NCBI GenBank assembly: GCA_013400975.1
Contig: WBMZ01004639.1
Coordinates: 1-64,000, forward strand
Direction of reading: 5' to 3'
DNA length: 64,000 nt
Origin: Atrichornis clamosus
Lineage: Eukaryota > Chordata > Aves > Passeriformes > Menuridae
A model generated the notes under the pieces. That model was not told the origin of the DNA, did not search any database, and saw nothing but the letters and a program-made list of their open reading frames with translations. Below, piece after piece: positions 23,941 through 35,312 of this stretch. Made by a program: the position numbers and the translations under genes. Positions within the stretch are counted from its first letter, which is position 1, and every line of letters begins with the position of its first letter.

Positions 23941-25744
23941 TGCTGTTATAATTCCCTACATTTTGCATGTTAGAAATGAAAAAAAAGGATTACCTTGGGG
24001 AAATGGGATTCTGTCTGGTTGTGCATCTGCTCATCTCACATTAATGAACATGGAGAGGCATGCTTAAAAGTATTTAAAAATATTAAAGGGAGATTTGCAA
24101 GTGTATTTAGGCCCCTGAAGAAGCGTAAGGGCTGGCAGTGACATTTATCAAAGTGCCTCAGTAGGTCACACACGGAGTCTGGTGGAACACCCGTGTGGTT
24201 TGGTCCTGTTAATTCCCATAGCTGTCCACCTGCTTTTCCAGGAATCCTCAGGATATTTTATACCTGGGTTTAGAGTTAAGAGGAGCAAGGCCAACAGCTT
24301 CCCAGGGGCAGAGCTCACCCGAGGCATTGGCCATGTGGGCACAGAAGTCTCTAAGACACTTCTGTGAGCTGCCTCATGTTATGCATCTCACTTTAAAGCC
24401 AGACTTTACCCCTCCTGGTTAATGCTGAACCAAACAGATCCCTTTAATCCAGATCATGTTCATGTAGATTAGCCAACAGAATCTCTCTAAAGATTCTGCA
24501 ATTTGATATTCATCTCAAGTCAATTTATATTGATGGATTATTCATTTTATTTCTGTGTCATGAAATGAACTCTGAATATTAAATTTATCATAATCGCTGC
24601 TGCAGCTGCTGCTTATAAATATGTCTTAAAATACACAGTAGAGTTGCTTTGATTCAATAAATCTTTCTTTCTATTCAGCATTTCCATCACTCTTCTGCAG
24701 AAATCCAAAAGACAGATTTCTGGGGACACAGGGGCAGATAATTACCTGAGCAGTGCAATAACCACACTGATATTGATGCACTATTTTTCAAAGGGTTTTA
24801 TCTGAATGGTGTCGTACCATCCTTGATTTCACTCTCTAATGGAAGTGCCTGTGCTTCTCTGAGCTCTGCTCTTTGCCGTGGTGCTAAACTGCACACCCAG
24901 TGTGTGCTCCAGAGGTACGAGACCCTCACACCCTGAAGTTCAAGGTTTAACTCTAGACAGGAGTGGTTCAGCCCTTACTCATCAAAGTACGCATTTCACT
25001 GCAGGCATTTTCTCCAAAACCTTCTAAACAAAGCCCTCTGAGCTGTCTGGTGGGGCAGGTTAAAGCTTTTCGTGGTACAATTTGCAAAAGGAAGGGTTTG
25101 TCCTGCCAAATGCACCCCGAAAACGGTGGAGCCTGGATCCAGCCCTCCTCCCTGCCGTGTAAAGGTTGGCAGAAACTCTGATCGTTTCAGTGGAGATGAA
25201 CCGAATTCATGCCAAGCACAGAAATAACTTCTGATCAGTGGGAGTGACGTTTCCCGTTGAGTTTTTAAAGCCCACGTGGCTGGCAGGGATGAGGGAGCAG
25301 CGTGGCTGCTTCCTGGGGAAGAGGCGACTGGGCAGGAGCAGTAGCGTCAACCCAAGGCTGGAAGTTCAACCTTCAGCTGACTCTGCCCCAGCTACTTCCC
25401 TTCGGCACTGCCTCCCTTCTGTAACCACAGGTTGTCAGTCAGCCTCCCAGCAGGTGTAAAAAAGCTCTGATGTTTTGTACAGTTATGCATGCAGCAAGCA
25501 GTAGTCCCGTGTGTGCTGTCTACGTACTCGGCTTGGGGTTTCAATTTGCAGTGGGATTTGCTGAGCAGAGAACTCTGGAGTGGCTGTAGGCTCCAGCATG
25601 CATGTAGGGCTGGCTAATGGCACTGTACTGGGCTTGCACACTTTGTAAATTAAACAAGACTGTAAAAGGGGATAGTAGTGACTGTACGGTTTTGGCTCTC
25701 TGGTGCCTTTCATCTGTCTATGTTTTGTGCTTTCAAAAGTTTGC

Positions 25745-25797
25745 AATAAATAAACCTCGTGCTACATCTAGCAAGTCAATTGTTTTGTATTCCTCAG
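25745..25797 (+). terminator. Candidate intronic polyadenylation signal (overlapping AATAAATAAA)
   Basis: Two overlapping AATAAA hexamers occupy 25745-25754, followed about 25-40 bases later by a GT/T-rich stretch (TTGTTTTGTATT). The 250 bases before them look like a 3' UTR, being AT-rich with TGTAAATT and TTTTGTAC-type elements. No other + strand gene is present to use it, which suggests an alternative end of HIVEP3. Confidence 0.4.
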
Positions 25798-27235
25798 TAA
25801 ATAAGGGCCTGACCTTGGAAGGTTGTCCCTAGCACTGTTCTGAGCGTGTAGCTCCCATCAGGAGGTGAAGTCCCAACACCCAAGGTTTAATTTTTGAAGG
25901 TGCTGAGTGTGTCTCCTGCCACTGATTTCCTGACTGTCATCTCCATGCCCAGAGACACCATCTCCAGACCATTCCTGGTGTTGTGGTTCAAATGGCTCCT
26001 GGCACTGGCCTGTCCCGGGCTGACAGCCCTTTCTCATGCAGTTCCTGGCACTTTTAGGGAGTTAGGACAGCACAGGGACCATTCCCAGGAGGCATCTAGG
26101 AAGGGGGTGTGGATGGTGTGGACATGGGCTCATCTGGCCCCCAGGGCAAAGAGCAGTCCTGGGTGCATTTGATGCTCTGAGCTCAGCTCCTCAATTTCCT
26201 GGGCAAATTTGAAACGTTTGAGCTCAGCTTTGCAAAGCTGCTTTTTAGTGAGCCCATCCCTCCTCCTGCTGAGCATCCCATGGTAGTTCCAGCAGCTTTC
26301 TGGGCTGGGTTATATCCCACTGGATTCTGCAGGTCTCCGTTTGAGCTGCTGACTCTGTGGCTTTCCCCTACAACCATGGGAGACAAAGAGACTCCACCTG
26401 GGTGATTCATCCCCTCCAGACAGGTGTCTCAGGTAGGGCAGATGAACCACCCTGGGAGCTGCCACTCTTGCCAGCAAGAGCCAAGGCTGACCAGCTCTGC
26501 TTTCGACCTCTGCCCGTTCAGTGGCTGCCTTCAGGCCAAACCCCTTCTAATAACCCTGCTGTCTCCACTGCCTTCAGCCGGTTTCCATAAATTATGTATC
26601 ATGTCAGGGTATGGACAATTGAATTGAAAGTCAGAGATGCTGTGTACAAAGTGCCCTGGGTGAAAGGCAGGCTGCTTTCCCGCTGCAGAGCTCTGGAGAC
26701 CCCTGGGTTTGTCCTGTTAGGCTGTAGGGGGGCAACATCCCAACATTTCATTCCATGTGTGGAGAGCTCTCCCTGCATCACACCCAGAGCCCGCCAGGCA
26801 GCTTTCATGTTCAGCTCCGTCCCGTAACAACCAACATTCAACGTGAGGTGAGCTGTCAGCGCACGACTTAAACCTTGGCCTAAACAAGGCTTAGGCACAA
26901 AACCCCCTGAACAAGGTGACAACTTTGACAGTGAAAGAGCAGATTTGACCCTGGGAGTGTCCGGGGAGGTTGAGGATTCTTTTCTCCCGTGGGTTTTGTG
27001 GCTTTCTCTGTGCTGCACCCTTGGCACCAGGGTTTCAGTGGAAGGAAGTCACCCGGGAGCTCTGAGTGTCCAGTGATTTGTATCAGGCTCAGGTGGCTGA
27101 AGCCCAGATTTGTGTGAATGTGTGTGAGTGGGGGGAAACCCAGAGGCTGAGGTTAAGTGTGCGAATCCTACAGACGCCTCCTCTCTGGACCTTGGTAGAT
27201 GTAGATACTAGAGAGAGGATTATCCAAGGACAGAG

Positions 27236-27372
27236 ATTTGGGAACAGAGACCCCCGTGGCTCCACCACTGGCTCAGAGTCACCCCAGCCACGACCCTTCT
27301 CTTCATCCCTCAGTTCTCCAGCTGGCAACAGCTGGATAACAAGAGGGGGTAATTCAAAAACTTGTCAGAGGT
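27236..27372 (+). mobile_element. MIR-like ancient SINE remnant just before the second coding exon
   Basis: GGCTCCACCACTGGCTCAGA, then ACCCTTCTCTTCATCCCTCA and GCTGGATAAC, follow the sense order of the MIR core and 3' part with heavy decay. Support is weaker than for the copy at 11086. Confidence 0.4.
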
Positions 27373-27577
27373 CGCAGTAAATACAACACAGCCCTCAGGG
27401 CTCAAAATCCAGAAGCAGAGGCCCCGTTTGTTAGGAGGGTGTCCTAATTCCTGCCCCTGGCTGTCAGGAGCAGCACCTGCAGGATGCTGCTGGCTCTGCT
27501 GGGGCTGTTTGCTCTGTGTCTGCCTGAGAATGATTTTGTATGTAATCATGGATTGTTTTGCTCTTTTGGGGAGATAG

Positions 27578-27723
27578 GTTCATTTGCCTTCGCTCCTTTC
27601 TAATGAAGGTCGAAAAGATATAACTAGAGCTGAGAAGGAAGAGGATAAAAGGGGAAAATCAGAAGAAGAGGCTCTTGTAACCAAGCGAGGGGAGCCGGTC
27701 CGGATCAAGATCTTTGAAGGAGG
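27578..27723 (+). CDS. HIVEP3: HIVEP3 second coding exon, residues 1706-1753 plus two bases of codon 1754
   Basis: This 146-nt exon follows acceptor GGGGAGATAG and starts in phase 0 with [14 protein letters not shown], the continuation expected after RKPKMTE of the giant exon. A charged linker follows, then [12 protein letters not shown], the conserved lead-in to the C-terminal ZAS domain. It ends in phase 2 at GG|GTAAGT, a strong donor. The upstream polypyrimidine tract is modest. Its length is not divisible by three, so skipping it would shift the frame. Exon borders come from splice consensus plus my recall of the human protein, and I have not seen transcript support. Confidence 0.93.
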
Positions 27724-28999
27724 GTAAGTGTCTCATTTTATATCTCTTTTTGTGTGACAGTTGTGTAGAGTTGTTGCAATGATGGCAAGGCAGTGAAGGT
27801 GCCACTGGAGGCGAGCAGATGTAGCTGGATTTCAGTTTGTTTTCCACGGCCACTGTAAAAACTGGGCCCTCCAGATCAGCAGATACTCTGGAGTGCATTA
27901 ATTGTCTGGTTTTGAGCTGTCTTTAAGCTAGCAATCACCTGGATCTCTTCTCTGAGTGGGTGGTTGAGTGAAGATGGGTGAAGAGCACAAATACATCTTG
28001 TAGCTGTCTCTGATGTGACAGAGGTGTACTCTGTAGCTTCTCAATCTTTCCAGAGCCTTCTCCTGAAAACGATGTTCCTAATGGTTGTTCCCATTAGAAG
28101 GAGGATCTGGGGAAATCTTTTCTGCTGCCTGGGTTTTGGGTGGGGAACAAAAGAAGAGTTATATTCATGTGACGTTCATCCCACCTAACCAAAATAGCTC
28201 AGACCAGAATGGATGCAAGATTTTAATTTGATGTCTGTCTTAAACCTCGGCTCCAGGTAATTCAGAGGACACCTCAGGAATTCAGCACTGGTCTAATGCT
28301 ACTGTTTATTTTTTTTTTAATGATTTTTAAAAGGTAGTAAGTAGTGTGTCTGTGGGATAAAATTAAAGATCATCCTTCCTGTGTGTTGCAAGGGGGGCCA
28401 AATGGGTGCAAGCAGTCTCGAGCAAGATTTATCAGTTCTGCCCTTGCCATTGGGGGCTCTTGGTTTCTGTGTGTTAGAAAAAAGGCTTTAATCAGTCAGT
28501 GGTTGTGGCTTTCTGCTGTTACCAGCTGAAATTCGCTTTTATTTTAAAATACTTCATTAGCAGATGATCAAACTGGCAAACCAAGAGGGAAAAGTAGTGC
28601 TTTGGGAAAGGAAAGCTGCTTGTTTGTTAGGAGAACTTGGCTCTCCCCCAGATGTGCATCCAGCTCAGGTTTAGCTCCTGGGCAGGGAGTGGGGGATGCA
28701 AGGAGCCAAACAGTGACAACCTGCCGTGGTTATGACCTGAACTGATGGAGGGAGGGAGCCAGGGAACGGCAAGAAAGCAACAGAAGGAGAGATTTGATGG
28801 GCTCAGGAAGCTGCTGTCACCCTCCTGTGGCAGATGGGACCCCTGGGAGCCACCGAGCCCCTGGGACGCCTCTGTCCCCCTGGACTGTGTTGTCCCCGTG
28901 GCTGTTCAGGGGCACTCTGGCGTTCCTTCCCGGACCTGATGAAAGCAGCTCAGCATTCAGATGCATGGCACAGCAGCTCTGGGGGTGGTCTGGGGAGGG

Positions 29000-29330
29000 G
29001 CGGGGGGTCCTCAGAGCTGTCCCCGGGGAGAAGCTGCATCCCCTCGTCCCGTGCTCGCACAGGGGTGGCTTTGTCCCCGAGCCCAGCACGGCACTTCCCA
29101 AACGACGGGCGCACAATAAAGCGGGTGGAGGCATCATGTTCTGCGCCCTGCCGCAGCAGGGAATGTGCCCGTCGTCCCGAACGCGTGCCGTGTTCCATTC
29201 GCAAGCTCCCGTAGCTCGGAGTTGCGGCCGCCGTCCCCCGGGATGTGACACGGTGCCGAGCGCGGGCCCTGCTGGCGCGCAGCAGCTCACGGCAGGGGAG
29301 TTCAGGGTGGGTTTCGTGGCATAAGCCCTG
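29000..29330. promoter_or_regulatory. CpG-rich island inside the 31-kb intron
   Basis: By eye there are roughly 35 CpG dinucleotides in about 330 bases, including GCGGCCGCCG, GAGCGCGGG and GGCGCGCAG, against a CpG-poor surrounding intron. It is not a recognised repeat. It could be an alternative or antisense promoter or an unmethylated enhancer. No TATA box or initiator was identified, and the open frames through it look like by-products of high GC. Confidence 0.45.
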
Positions 29331-31801
29331 CCCAGGGCCGGCAGGACAGGCGGTGCTCCCCAGGTGCTCCGTGTGCCCCGTGCCTGGCTCCCGCAAGGTT
29401 TCTGGTGTGGCGGTGTTCAGCCCGTGTCTGCCGGGATGCTCTCCTGCTGCTGGTCTCCAGGGGTGTGCCCGGATGCTTTCCTGCAGAGGCAGAACAAGCC
29501 TCTGGATGAGTCCACAGGGCGCCTGGTGCCTTGTGCAAGCTCCCAAATGGATCAGCCCCCCCTTTTCCTGGCCATCTCTTGGAAATGCTTTACACAAAGC
29601 GCATCCATTTTCAAGACATTATTTTGCTGTCTTATTTCACTTTCCCCCCAAAAATTTCCTCCTTGACTCCTTTTCCCCGTTATTTAGTGGTTTCACATTG
29701 AATTCTGGTGGATGGACCCGTTCTTCCCGTGGGATGCAGTTGGTTTCAAAGCTTTTGGAGCCATCCCATGCTTTGTTGTCTCAACCAAGGAGGGAGATGA
29801 TAAAGCAATTCAGAAGTTAAAAGAAATTCAGGTGTTCTCACAAAAGATGAACTTGCAGCAGCTCTTTTAGCTCCTTCTTCCCCTCAGTTTTTATTTCTTT
29901 AGAGCTCTTGCCTTTCTCTCTGCCATTTCCAATACTTTGCCCTCTGTACAGTCTTCTGGCTTCCCCAATCCCATCACCTTCCCCCTTTGCTCCTTACAGC
30001 ACTTCCAGGAGCACCTCTGATTCCTCCCCTGCTGCTCTCCACTCTTCCAGCAGGAATTGTATTTCTTGGCTTTCAAGCCAAATTTCCTCCTTTCTCCATG
30101 GCCACTTTCCCACTTGTCAGGAACGAACTGAAGAACCCACCAGAGGCTCTGGGGGCAGCTTGGCTTCCCTTCTCTCCTTGGGAGGTGTCTCCTCCCCAGC
30201 TGTGGAAGTGGATGGTTCCTCTGCCCACTGGGAAGTGTTCTGGGTGCAGCTTTTGCAGGTTCCTTGAGCCCTGAGCTGTGTTCCTGCCTGGGTTTGGGAT
30301 CAAGGCTCGGTCGTGCCAGGCACAGGGGCTCTGTTTCTTCCCTCCCTACTCTCTCCATGGAGGATTTCACTCAGTGCCTGTGGTGCCAGCTCAGGACGTG
30401 GCCCTGGAGCTGTCAGGTGTGGAGGTGTCCAGCTCCCAGCCCCTGCCTGTGTGGCCTCCTGAGGAGAGGGGGCTCTGCAGACCCTTGGCAGGGCCTGTGG
30501 TTCCCTGGAAACCTCAGGAGGGGCATGCCTGGTTCTGCCTTGACTTCTCCACAGTTCTCTGGGGGTGGGATCCACTGAGTTTTCTGTTTAAAGTACAAAT
30601 TCCTCTTAGAGGGCAAGTCTTGGGATCACTCCACGTGTCAGTTCAGCAGTGGCTTTTTACCTGCAGTGATGGAATTTTGTCAGGCTGGACACACCTCCAT
30701 TCCAGCCAGATGCCCCCAGCACTTGACTGCAAAGGAGGCTGGGGTAATGTAACACCCCAGGGATGGGCTGGATGCTGCACAGGCTCCTCAGGTTGTGCTT
30801 GGGAGGACCATTAAGCAGCCAGGTCAATGTCTGTACTCCTGGAGGAGCTAAGGAGAATATCCACTGGGCTTGTCCTGAGGGACATCGTGGCGGTTTGGAG
30901 CAGTGAACGTGATCTTTGAAGGTCAAGCTGGCCAGCAGTGCTGCAGGAGAAGTGCTGCGGTCCCTTGGTGGCTCAGTGTCACCTTCACCAACCCACTGCG
31001 GTGCCCTGGAGGCTCCAGGCCCATTCTGAAATCTGACATCATGAAACCACAGATGGGTATCGAGCTGGTGTGAGGGTGGGGTCTGTGCTGGTGCCGGGCT
31101 CTGTCCGGGGGGGTTGCCTGTTTGCTGTGCACGGCCGTCCCCACCATGAAATCTGAGAGCAGTGGGCTGGCTGCAGTCAATTCCTGTCCTTCTGCTTCCC
31201 AGCCAGACTCCCTGTGTTTTATGGGGCCCATCACCGGGTTTCTTTCATTAACTCATTGCAACAAGGAGGGAAAGCAGCACCAAGATGCAGAAGGTTAAAA
31301 ACCTTAACTGAAATCCCCAAATCAGTGCCATGTATAGTGAAAACTACATTTTCTCTTTGGAAAACTATTCCTTTTTTTCTCCTACTTCAGAGAAAAAAAC
31401 ACTTATGGCTGTGCCCATATGATTGGAGACCTGAGTGTCTCAGTATCCAGGCATTCACACCTCACAAAACACCTCCCCTTCAGCCCATCCCCTGCTACAA
31501 ATCCACACATGCACAGGCAGAACTCTTAACTTCAGGAGGGATGCTCGTAGTGGGGTTGTGCCCCAGAGGCTGCTCAGCTCTGTGGTTTGGTCTGACTCCA
31601 GAGGAATCCAAACCCTTCCCTCTTTGTGCTCCCCAAAATGTGACAGAGCTGGAGGTGCCCCAACCTTGGGATCTCCTGAACTGGGGTTCTGAGCCTAAAT
31701 CTCCCTCGAGCCTGGGTGAAACCCCTTCACAAATGACTGGGAGGTGCAAGAGGTTGGACTTTGCATTTCCTGGTGAGCCCCAGGCTGGAGGGGGGGAGGG
31801 C

Positions 31802-31858
31802 CCCTTCCCTTCCCTTCCCTTCCCTTCCCTTCCCTTCCCTTCCCTTCCCTTCCCTTCC
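31802..31858. repeat. (CCCTT)n microsatellite, left side of assembly gap
   Basis: Eleven near-perfect pentamers run directly into the N gap. The + strand is pure pyrimidine. Confidence 0.95.
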
Positions 31859-32232
31859 NNNNNNNNNNNNNNNNNNNNNNNNNNNNNNNNNNNNNNNNNN
31901 NNNNNNNNNNNNNNNNNNNNNNNNNNNNNNNNNNNNNNNNNNNNNNNNNNNNNNNNNNNNNNNNNNNNNNNNNNNNNNNNNNNNNNNNNNNNNNNNNNNN
32001 NNNNNNNNNNNNNNNNNNNNNNNNNNNNNNNNNNNNNNNNNNNNNNNNNNNNNNNNNNNNNNNNNNNNNNNNNNNNNNNNNNNNNNNNNNNNNNNNNNNN
32101 NNNNNNNNNNNNNNNNNNNNNNNNNNNNNNNNNNNNNNNNNNNNNNNNNNNNNNNNNNNNNNNNNNNNNNNNNNNNNNNNNNNNNNNNNNNNNNNNNNNN
32201 NNNNNNNNNNNNNNNNNNNNNNNNNNNNNNNN
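31859..32232. other. Assembly gap (374 N) inside the CCCTT repeat
   Basis: The gap is flanked on both sides by the same pentamer, so the missing sequence is very probably more of the repeat. The true length is unknown. Confidence 0.9.
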
Positions 32233-32262
32233 TTCCCTTCCCTTCCCTTCCCTTCCCTTCCC
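32233..32262. repeat. (CCCTT)n microsatellite, right side of assembly gap
   Basis: Six pentamers continue the same polypyrimidine repeat and end at CCCGTGGGG. Confidence 0.95.
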
Positions 32263-32877
32263 GTGGGGTTTTAGGCAGTCAGGAACACCACAGAGCCATA
32301 TTTCTGCCTCCCTTAGCCTGCCCAGCAAAAAACTTCCTCCTGCTTGAAGGAAAATGGAGAAACTGGGGCAGTTTTATCAGGTTTGAACTTCATTCTTAAT
32401 TAGTGGATGCATAAGGATAAAACTCCCGCCTTGGGGTCGCCCATTAGCTGCTGTGAGCCTCCCTTCCCAGCTCTCTTCCCAGTCCCTGCTGCTGTGGGCC
32501 CACTGGGATCTGTGGTGGCTTCTCCGGGGTGATCCCACTCCACTCCTATGGCTGACCACAGAAACTGCAGCTCCCACTGGCACACACCTCCTGGAAAACC
32601 CCTGGCACAGCCCGGGGAGGGTTTTATTCCCCCAGGGAAAGCCTCTCTTTAAACAAGCAGAGTTTCCCAGTGTGTAATTCCAACCCCCTGCCTGGGACTG
32701 AGGGGATTTCCTTGGCTGCGGAGATGAGTTCTGAGAATTCTCCCTGTTTGCTTTGGAAGGAATCAGTTGTCCCAAAGGCACAGATTTAGGCGTGCGTGGG
32801 ACCAGGGAAGGAGGAATCTGAGGCACATCCAGCTGCCCTGAGCTCCAGGAGAGCCAAGGGTGGTGCTCCTTCATTTA

Positions 32878-32996
32878 ACATGGAATCAGGGATTCTCCAG
32901 AGTAGGAAGGGACCCACAGGGACCCCGGAGTCCAACGCCTGGCCCTGCACAGGACAAGCCCCAAATTTACCTGCAAACCTGTGAGCCCTGGCAGTG
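32878..32996 (-). mobile_element. Short CR1 LINE 3' fragment
   Basis: ACATGGAATCAGGGATTCTC is followed by GTAGGAAGGGACCCACAGGG and AGTCCAACGCCTGGCCCTGC, which is the 3' tip of a different CR1 subfamily. Confidence 0.7.
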
Positions 32997-33072
32997 AGCT
33001 CACCTCAGAGCCCCAGGGCAGTGCCTGAACTGGGAATGCACCCCTGTGGAGCAGGGCTGGGCTTAAAGAGGA

Positions 33073-33470
33073 GTCACAGGATCCCAGGATGGTTTGGGTG
33101 GGAAGGGACCTTAAACTCCATCCAGTCCCACCCCTGCCCTGGGCAGGGACACCTCCCACTGTCCCAGGGTGCTCCAAGCCCCGTCCAGCCTGGCCTTGGA
33201 CACTTCCAGGGATCCAGGGGCAGCCACAGCTTCTCTGGGCACCCTGTGCCAGGGCCTCCCCACCCTCCCAGGGAACAATTCCTTCCCCATATCCCATCTA
33301 TCCCTGCCCTCTGGCAGTGGGAAGCCATTCCCTGTGTCCTGTCCCTCCATCCCTTGTCCCAGTCCCTCTCCAGCTCTCCTGGAGCCCCTTTAGGTCCTGG
33401 AAGGGGCTCTGAGCTCTCCCTGGAGCCTTCCCTTCTCCAGGAGAACACCCCCAGCTCTCCCGGCCTGTCA
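33073..33470 (-). mobile_element. CR1 LINE 3' end, young-looking copy
   Basis: It runs from AGTCACAGGATCCCAGGATG to CCAGCTCTCCCGGCCTG. Over about 270 bases it differs from the copy at 63051-63442 at only a handful of positions by eye, suggesting a recently active subfamily. Confidence 0.92.
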
Positions 33471-33745
33471 CATTTTGCTCCATTCCTAGACAGAAGCAAA
33501 GAGTTGCTGGAATTTGCATTTTGAAGTGAAAGGGGTTTTCCTGAGACTGTTTGCTTTGCATGGCAGGGAAAAATTGGTGTTCAGGCTTTTCTGCTGGGGC
33601 TGGTGGTGCCACACTGACCACTCAGGGTTAACTCGAGCATCTCCAGGGGGTTTGGTTGCTGGATTTTCCCTGCCTTGAGAAGTGCTGAACAGGCATTGCT
33701 GTCCTCCATTTGGGCAGCCCTGTGGTTGCAAAGCCCTTCTGGGGA

Positions 33746-33850
33746 TCCCAGAATCATGGAAGTCCCAGAATCATGGAATCCCAGCATGGTTTGGGTTGGA
33801 AGGGACCTTAAAGACCATCCCAGTCCAATGCCAACCACCACCCCCCACTA
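33746..33850 (-). mobile_element. Very short CR1 3' tip with repeated terminal octamer
   Basis: CCCAGAATCATGG occurs twice before GGTTTGGGTTGGAAGGGACC. The repeated octamer is the usual terminus of CR1 elements. The copy is truncated after about 90 bases. Confidence 0.8.
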
Positions 33851-34135
33851 AAACCAGTCCTGCGTGAGCCAAGCTGCTCCTGAACCATGAATTTAAAGTC
33901 TCAAACGTCATCCTGTGCACTGGTGTTCATCCTGCCTCTGTAAAGGACATTTTAGTACAGAAATGGGGTTTATATGTGGAGTTTTGCTTTGTTTTTCAGA
34001 CAGGACTTTGGAACCAACGGAGAGGGGAACTGCCCTGTCCGTGTGAGCCCAGCAGGGACAGCCCTGCTGCCCAGGCAGCTCCAAACACAACCAGGCGCCT
34101 TGTGCTGGGGGTGCTGGGAAGAAGGAAGGGCCGGG

Positions 34136-34193
34136 ATCCGGACTGGGTGATCCTTGGGGGTCCCTTCCAGCTCAGGATATTCAATGATTCCAT
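34136..34193 (+). mobile_element. CR1 3' tip fragment
   Basis: GGGTGATCCTTGGGGGTCCC, then TTCCAGCTCAGGATATTCAA and TGATTCCATG, form the sense 3' terminus of a CR1 subfamily. Confidence 0.7.
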
Positions 34194-34877
34194 GTTTGAT
34201 TTCTCATAAAATAATTCAAAGTCTCTTTGAGCCCCATTTACTTTTTTTTTTAACAGCACAAGAAAAACACTTTTTCTGCTTAAAAAACTAATCCAGAGGA
34301 GACAAGACACAGGGTGGCAATTTAAGGAAGGAGAGATTTTTAAATTTTACCAATGCTGACAAGATAAAAGGTGGAATTGTTTGAAGAGGCAGGTTTGCAG
34401 TGGCTGCTTGAAAGATACATCCCTTAATAACAGGAGAGAAAAATAGCAAGTAGAGAAAAATATTTTCAAAATGAAAGGAATATGTGCTTTTTGCTTTGAA
34501 AATCATTATTAAAATATACTTGAAAGCCAATATGACAAAAAGCTTCAGTTCAACTTGTAGCAAATGCTTTTTTTCTCCCCATAATGTGTCTTCATGAAAA
34601 TTTGGATTCTTCTCGTTAATTTTGGGTTTAGTTAAAAAAAATGTTTTCCCTGGTAACTCAGGAAACAGTCAGACTGAAAAATCAATTCTTTCCAGTGGTT
34701 TGTTCAGGAAATCTTTTCTTGGATCGGGAGCAGCAAGGTAGAGGCCAGGAAACAGCACTTGGAAGAGGAGGAAAGTGAGAAGTTTGTGTGGAGTCGGAGC
34801 AGGGAGCAGCAGAGCAGAGGTGTGGCTTGCTGGGCTCCGAGTTGGGACACCCCAGCCCGGCTGCAGGGTGTTCTCCT

Positions 34878-34984
34878 GGAATCACAGAGGGGTCTGGGGT
34901 GGAAGGGAATGTGAAGCTCATCCCACTGCACCTCCTGCCATGGGCACGGACCCCTTCCACCAGGCCGGGGTGCTCCCAGGAAGG
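34878..34984 (-). mobile_element. Short CR1 3' fragment
   Basis: TGGAATCACAGAGGGGTCTG leads into GGGGTGGAAGGGAATGTGAA and CCTGCCATGGGCACGGACCC. It is decayed and truncated. Confidence 0.7.
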
Positions 34985-35232
34985 GTTGTCTGGAAGAGCT
35001 GCCACGTTTCCTTTCGGTGGGAAGGTTTGGGATGGCTGTAACAGCATCAGTCCCCAGAGCTGCCACTCAGCTGGTCCTGCCTGCCAGGAGCTCCTGCATA
35101 GGAAACCTCCTATAGTATGGAAATAACCTCGGGGTATTCGCTTTGAATCGGGTGATTCTTTCCTGCCAGGAGCAGCTCCCGGTTGTAGAACCACGAGTGA
35201 AGCCTCCTGCGAGATCCCACGTGTTACAAACA

Positions 35233-35312
35233 CAGAGTCACAGACTGGTCTGGGTGGGGAGGGACCTCAAAGATCTTCTCATTCCAACCCCTTGCCATGG
35301 GCAGGGAATGTC
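35233..35312 (-). mobile_element. Short CR1 3' fragment
   Basis: AGAGTCACAGACTGGTCTGG is followed by GTGGGGAGGGACCTCAAAGA and CCTTGCCATGGGCAGGGAAT. It is truncated after about 80 bases. Confidence 0.75.

Larger units (their letters stand above)
23555..27577 (+). other. HIVEP3: HIVEP3 intron between giant exon and second coding exon (4,023 bp)
   Basis: It is bounded by GAG|GTAATG and GATAG|GTT, both joining in phase 0. It contains T-rich runs at 23911-23934, candidate polyadenylation signals at 23935 and 25745, an AT-rich repeat-free stretch at about 24370-24690, and a MIR-like remnant near 27236-27372. No other coding sequence is recognised. Confidence 0.9.

Noticed and set aside
28794..29597. 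Open frames of 126-215 codons over the CpG island
   Set aside because: High GC removes stop codons. No domain or plausible splice structure was seen, and frames are open on both strands.
31214..32399. Long open frames on both strands across the N gap
   Set aside because: They stay open only because N bases are read as unknown residues and the CCCTT repeat lacks stops.
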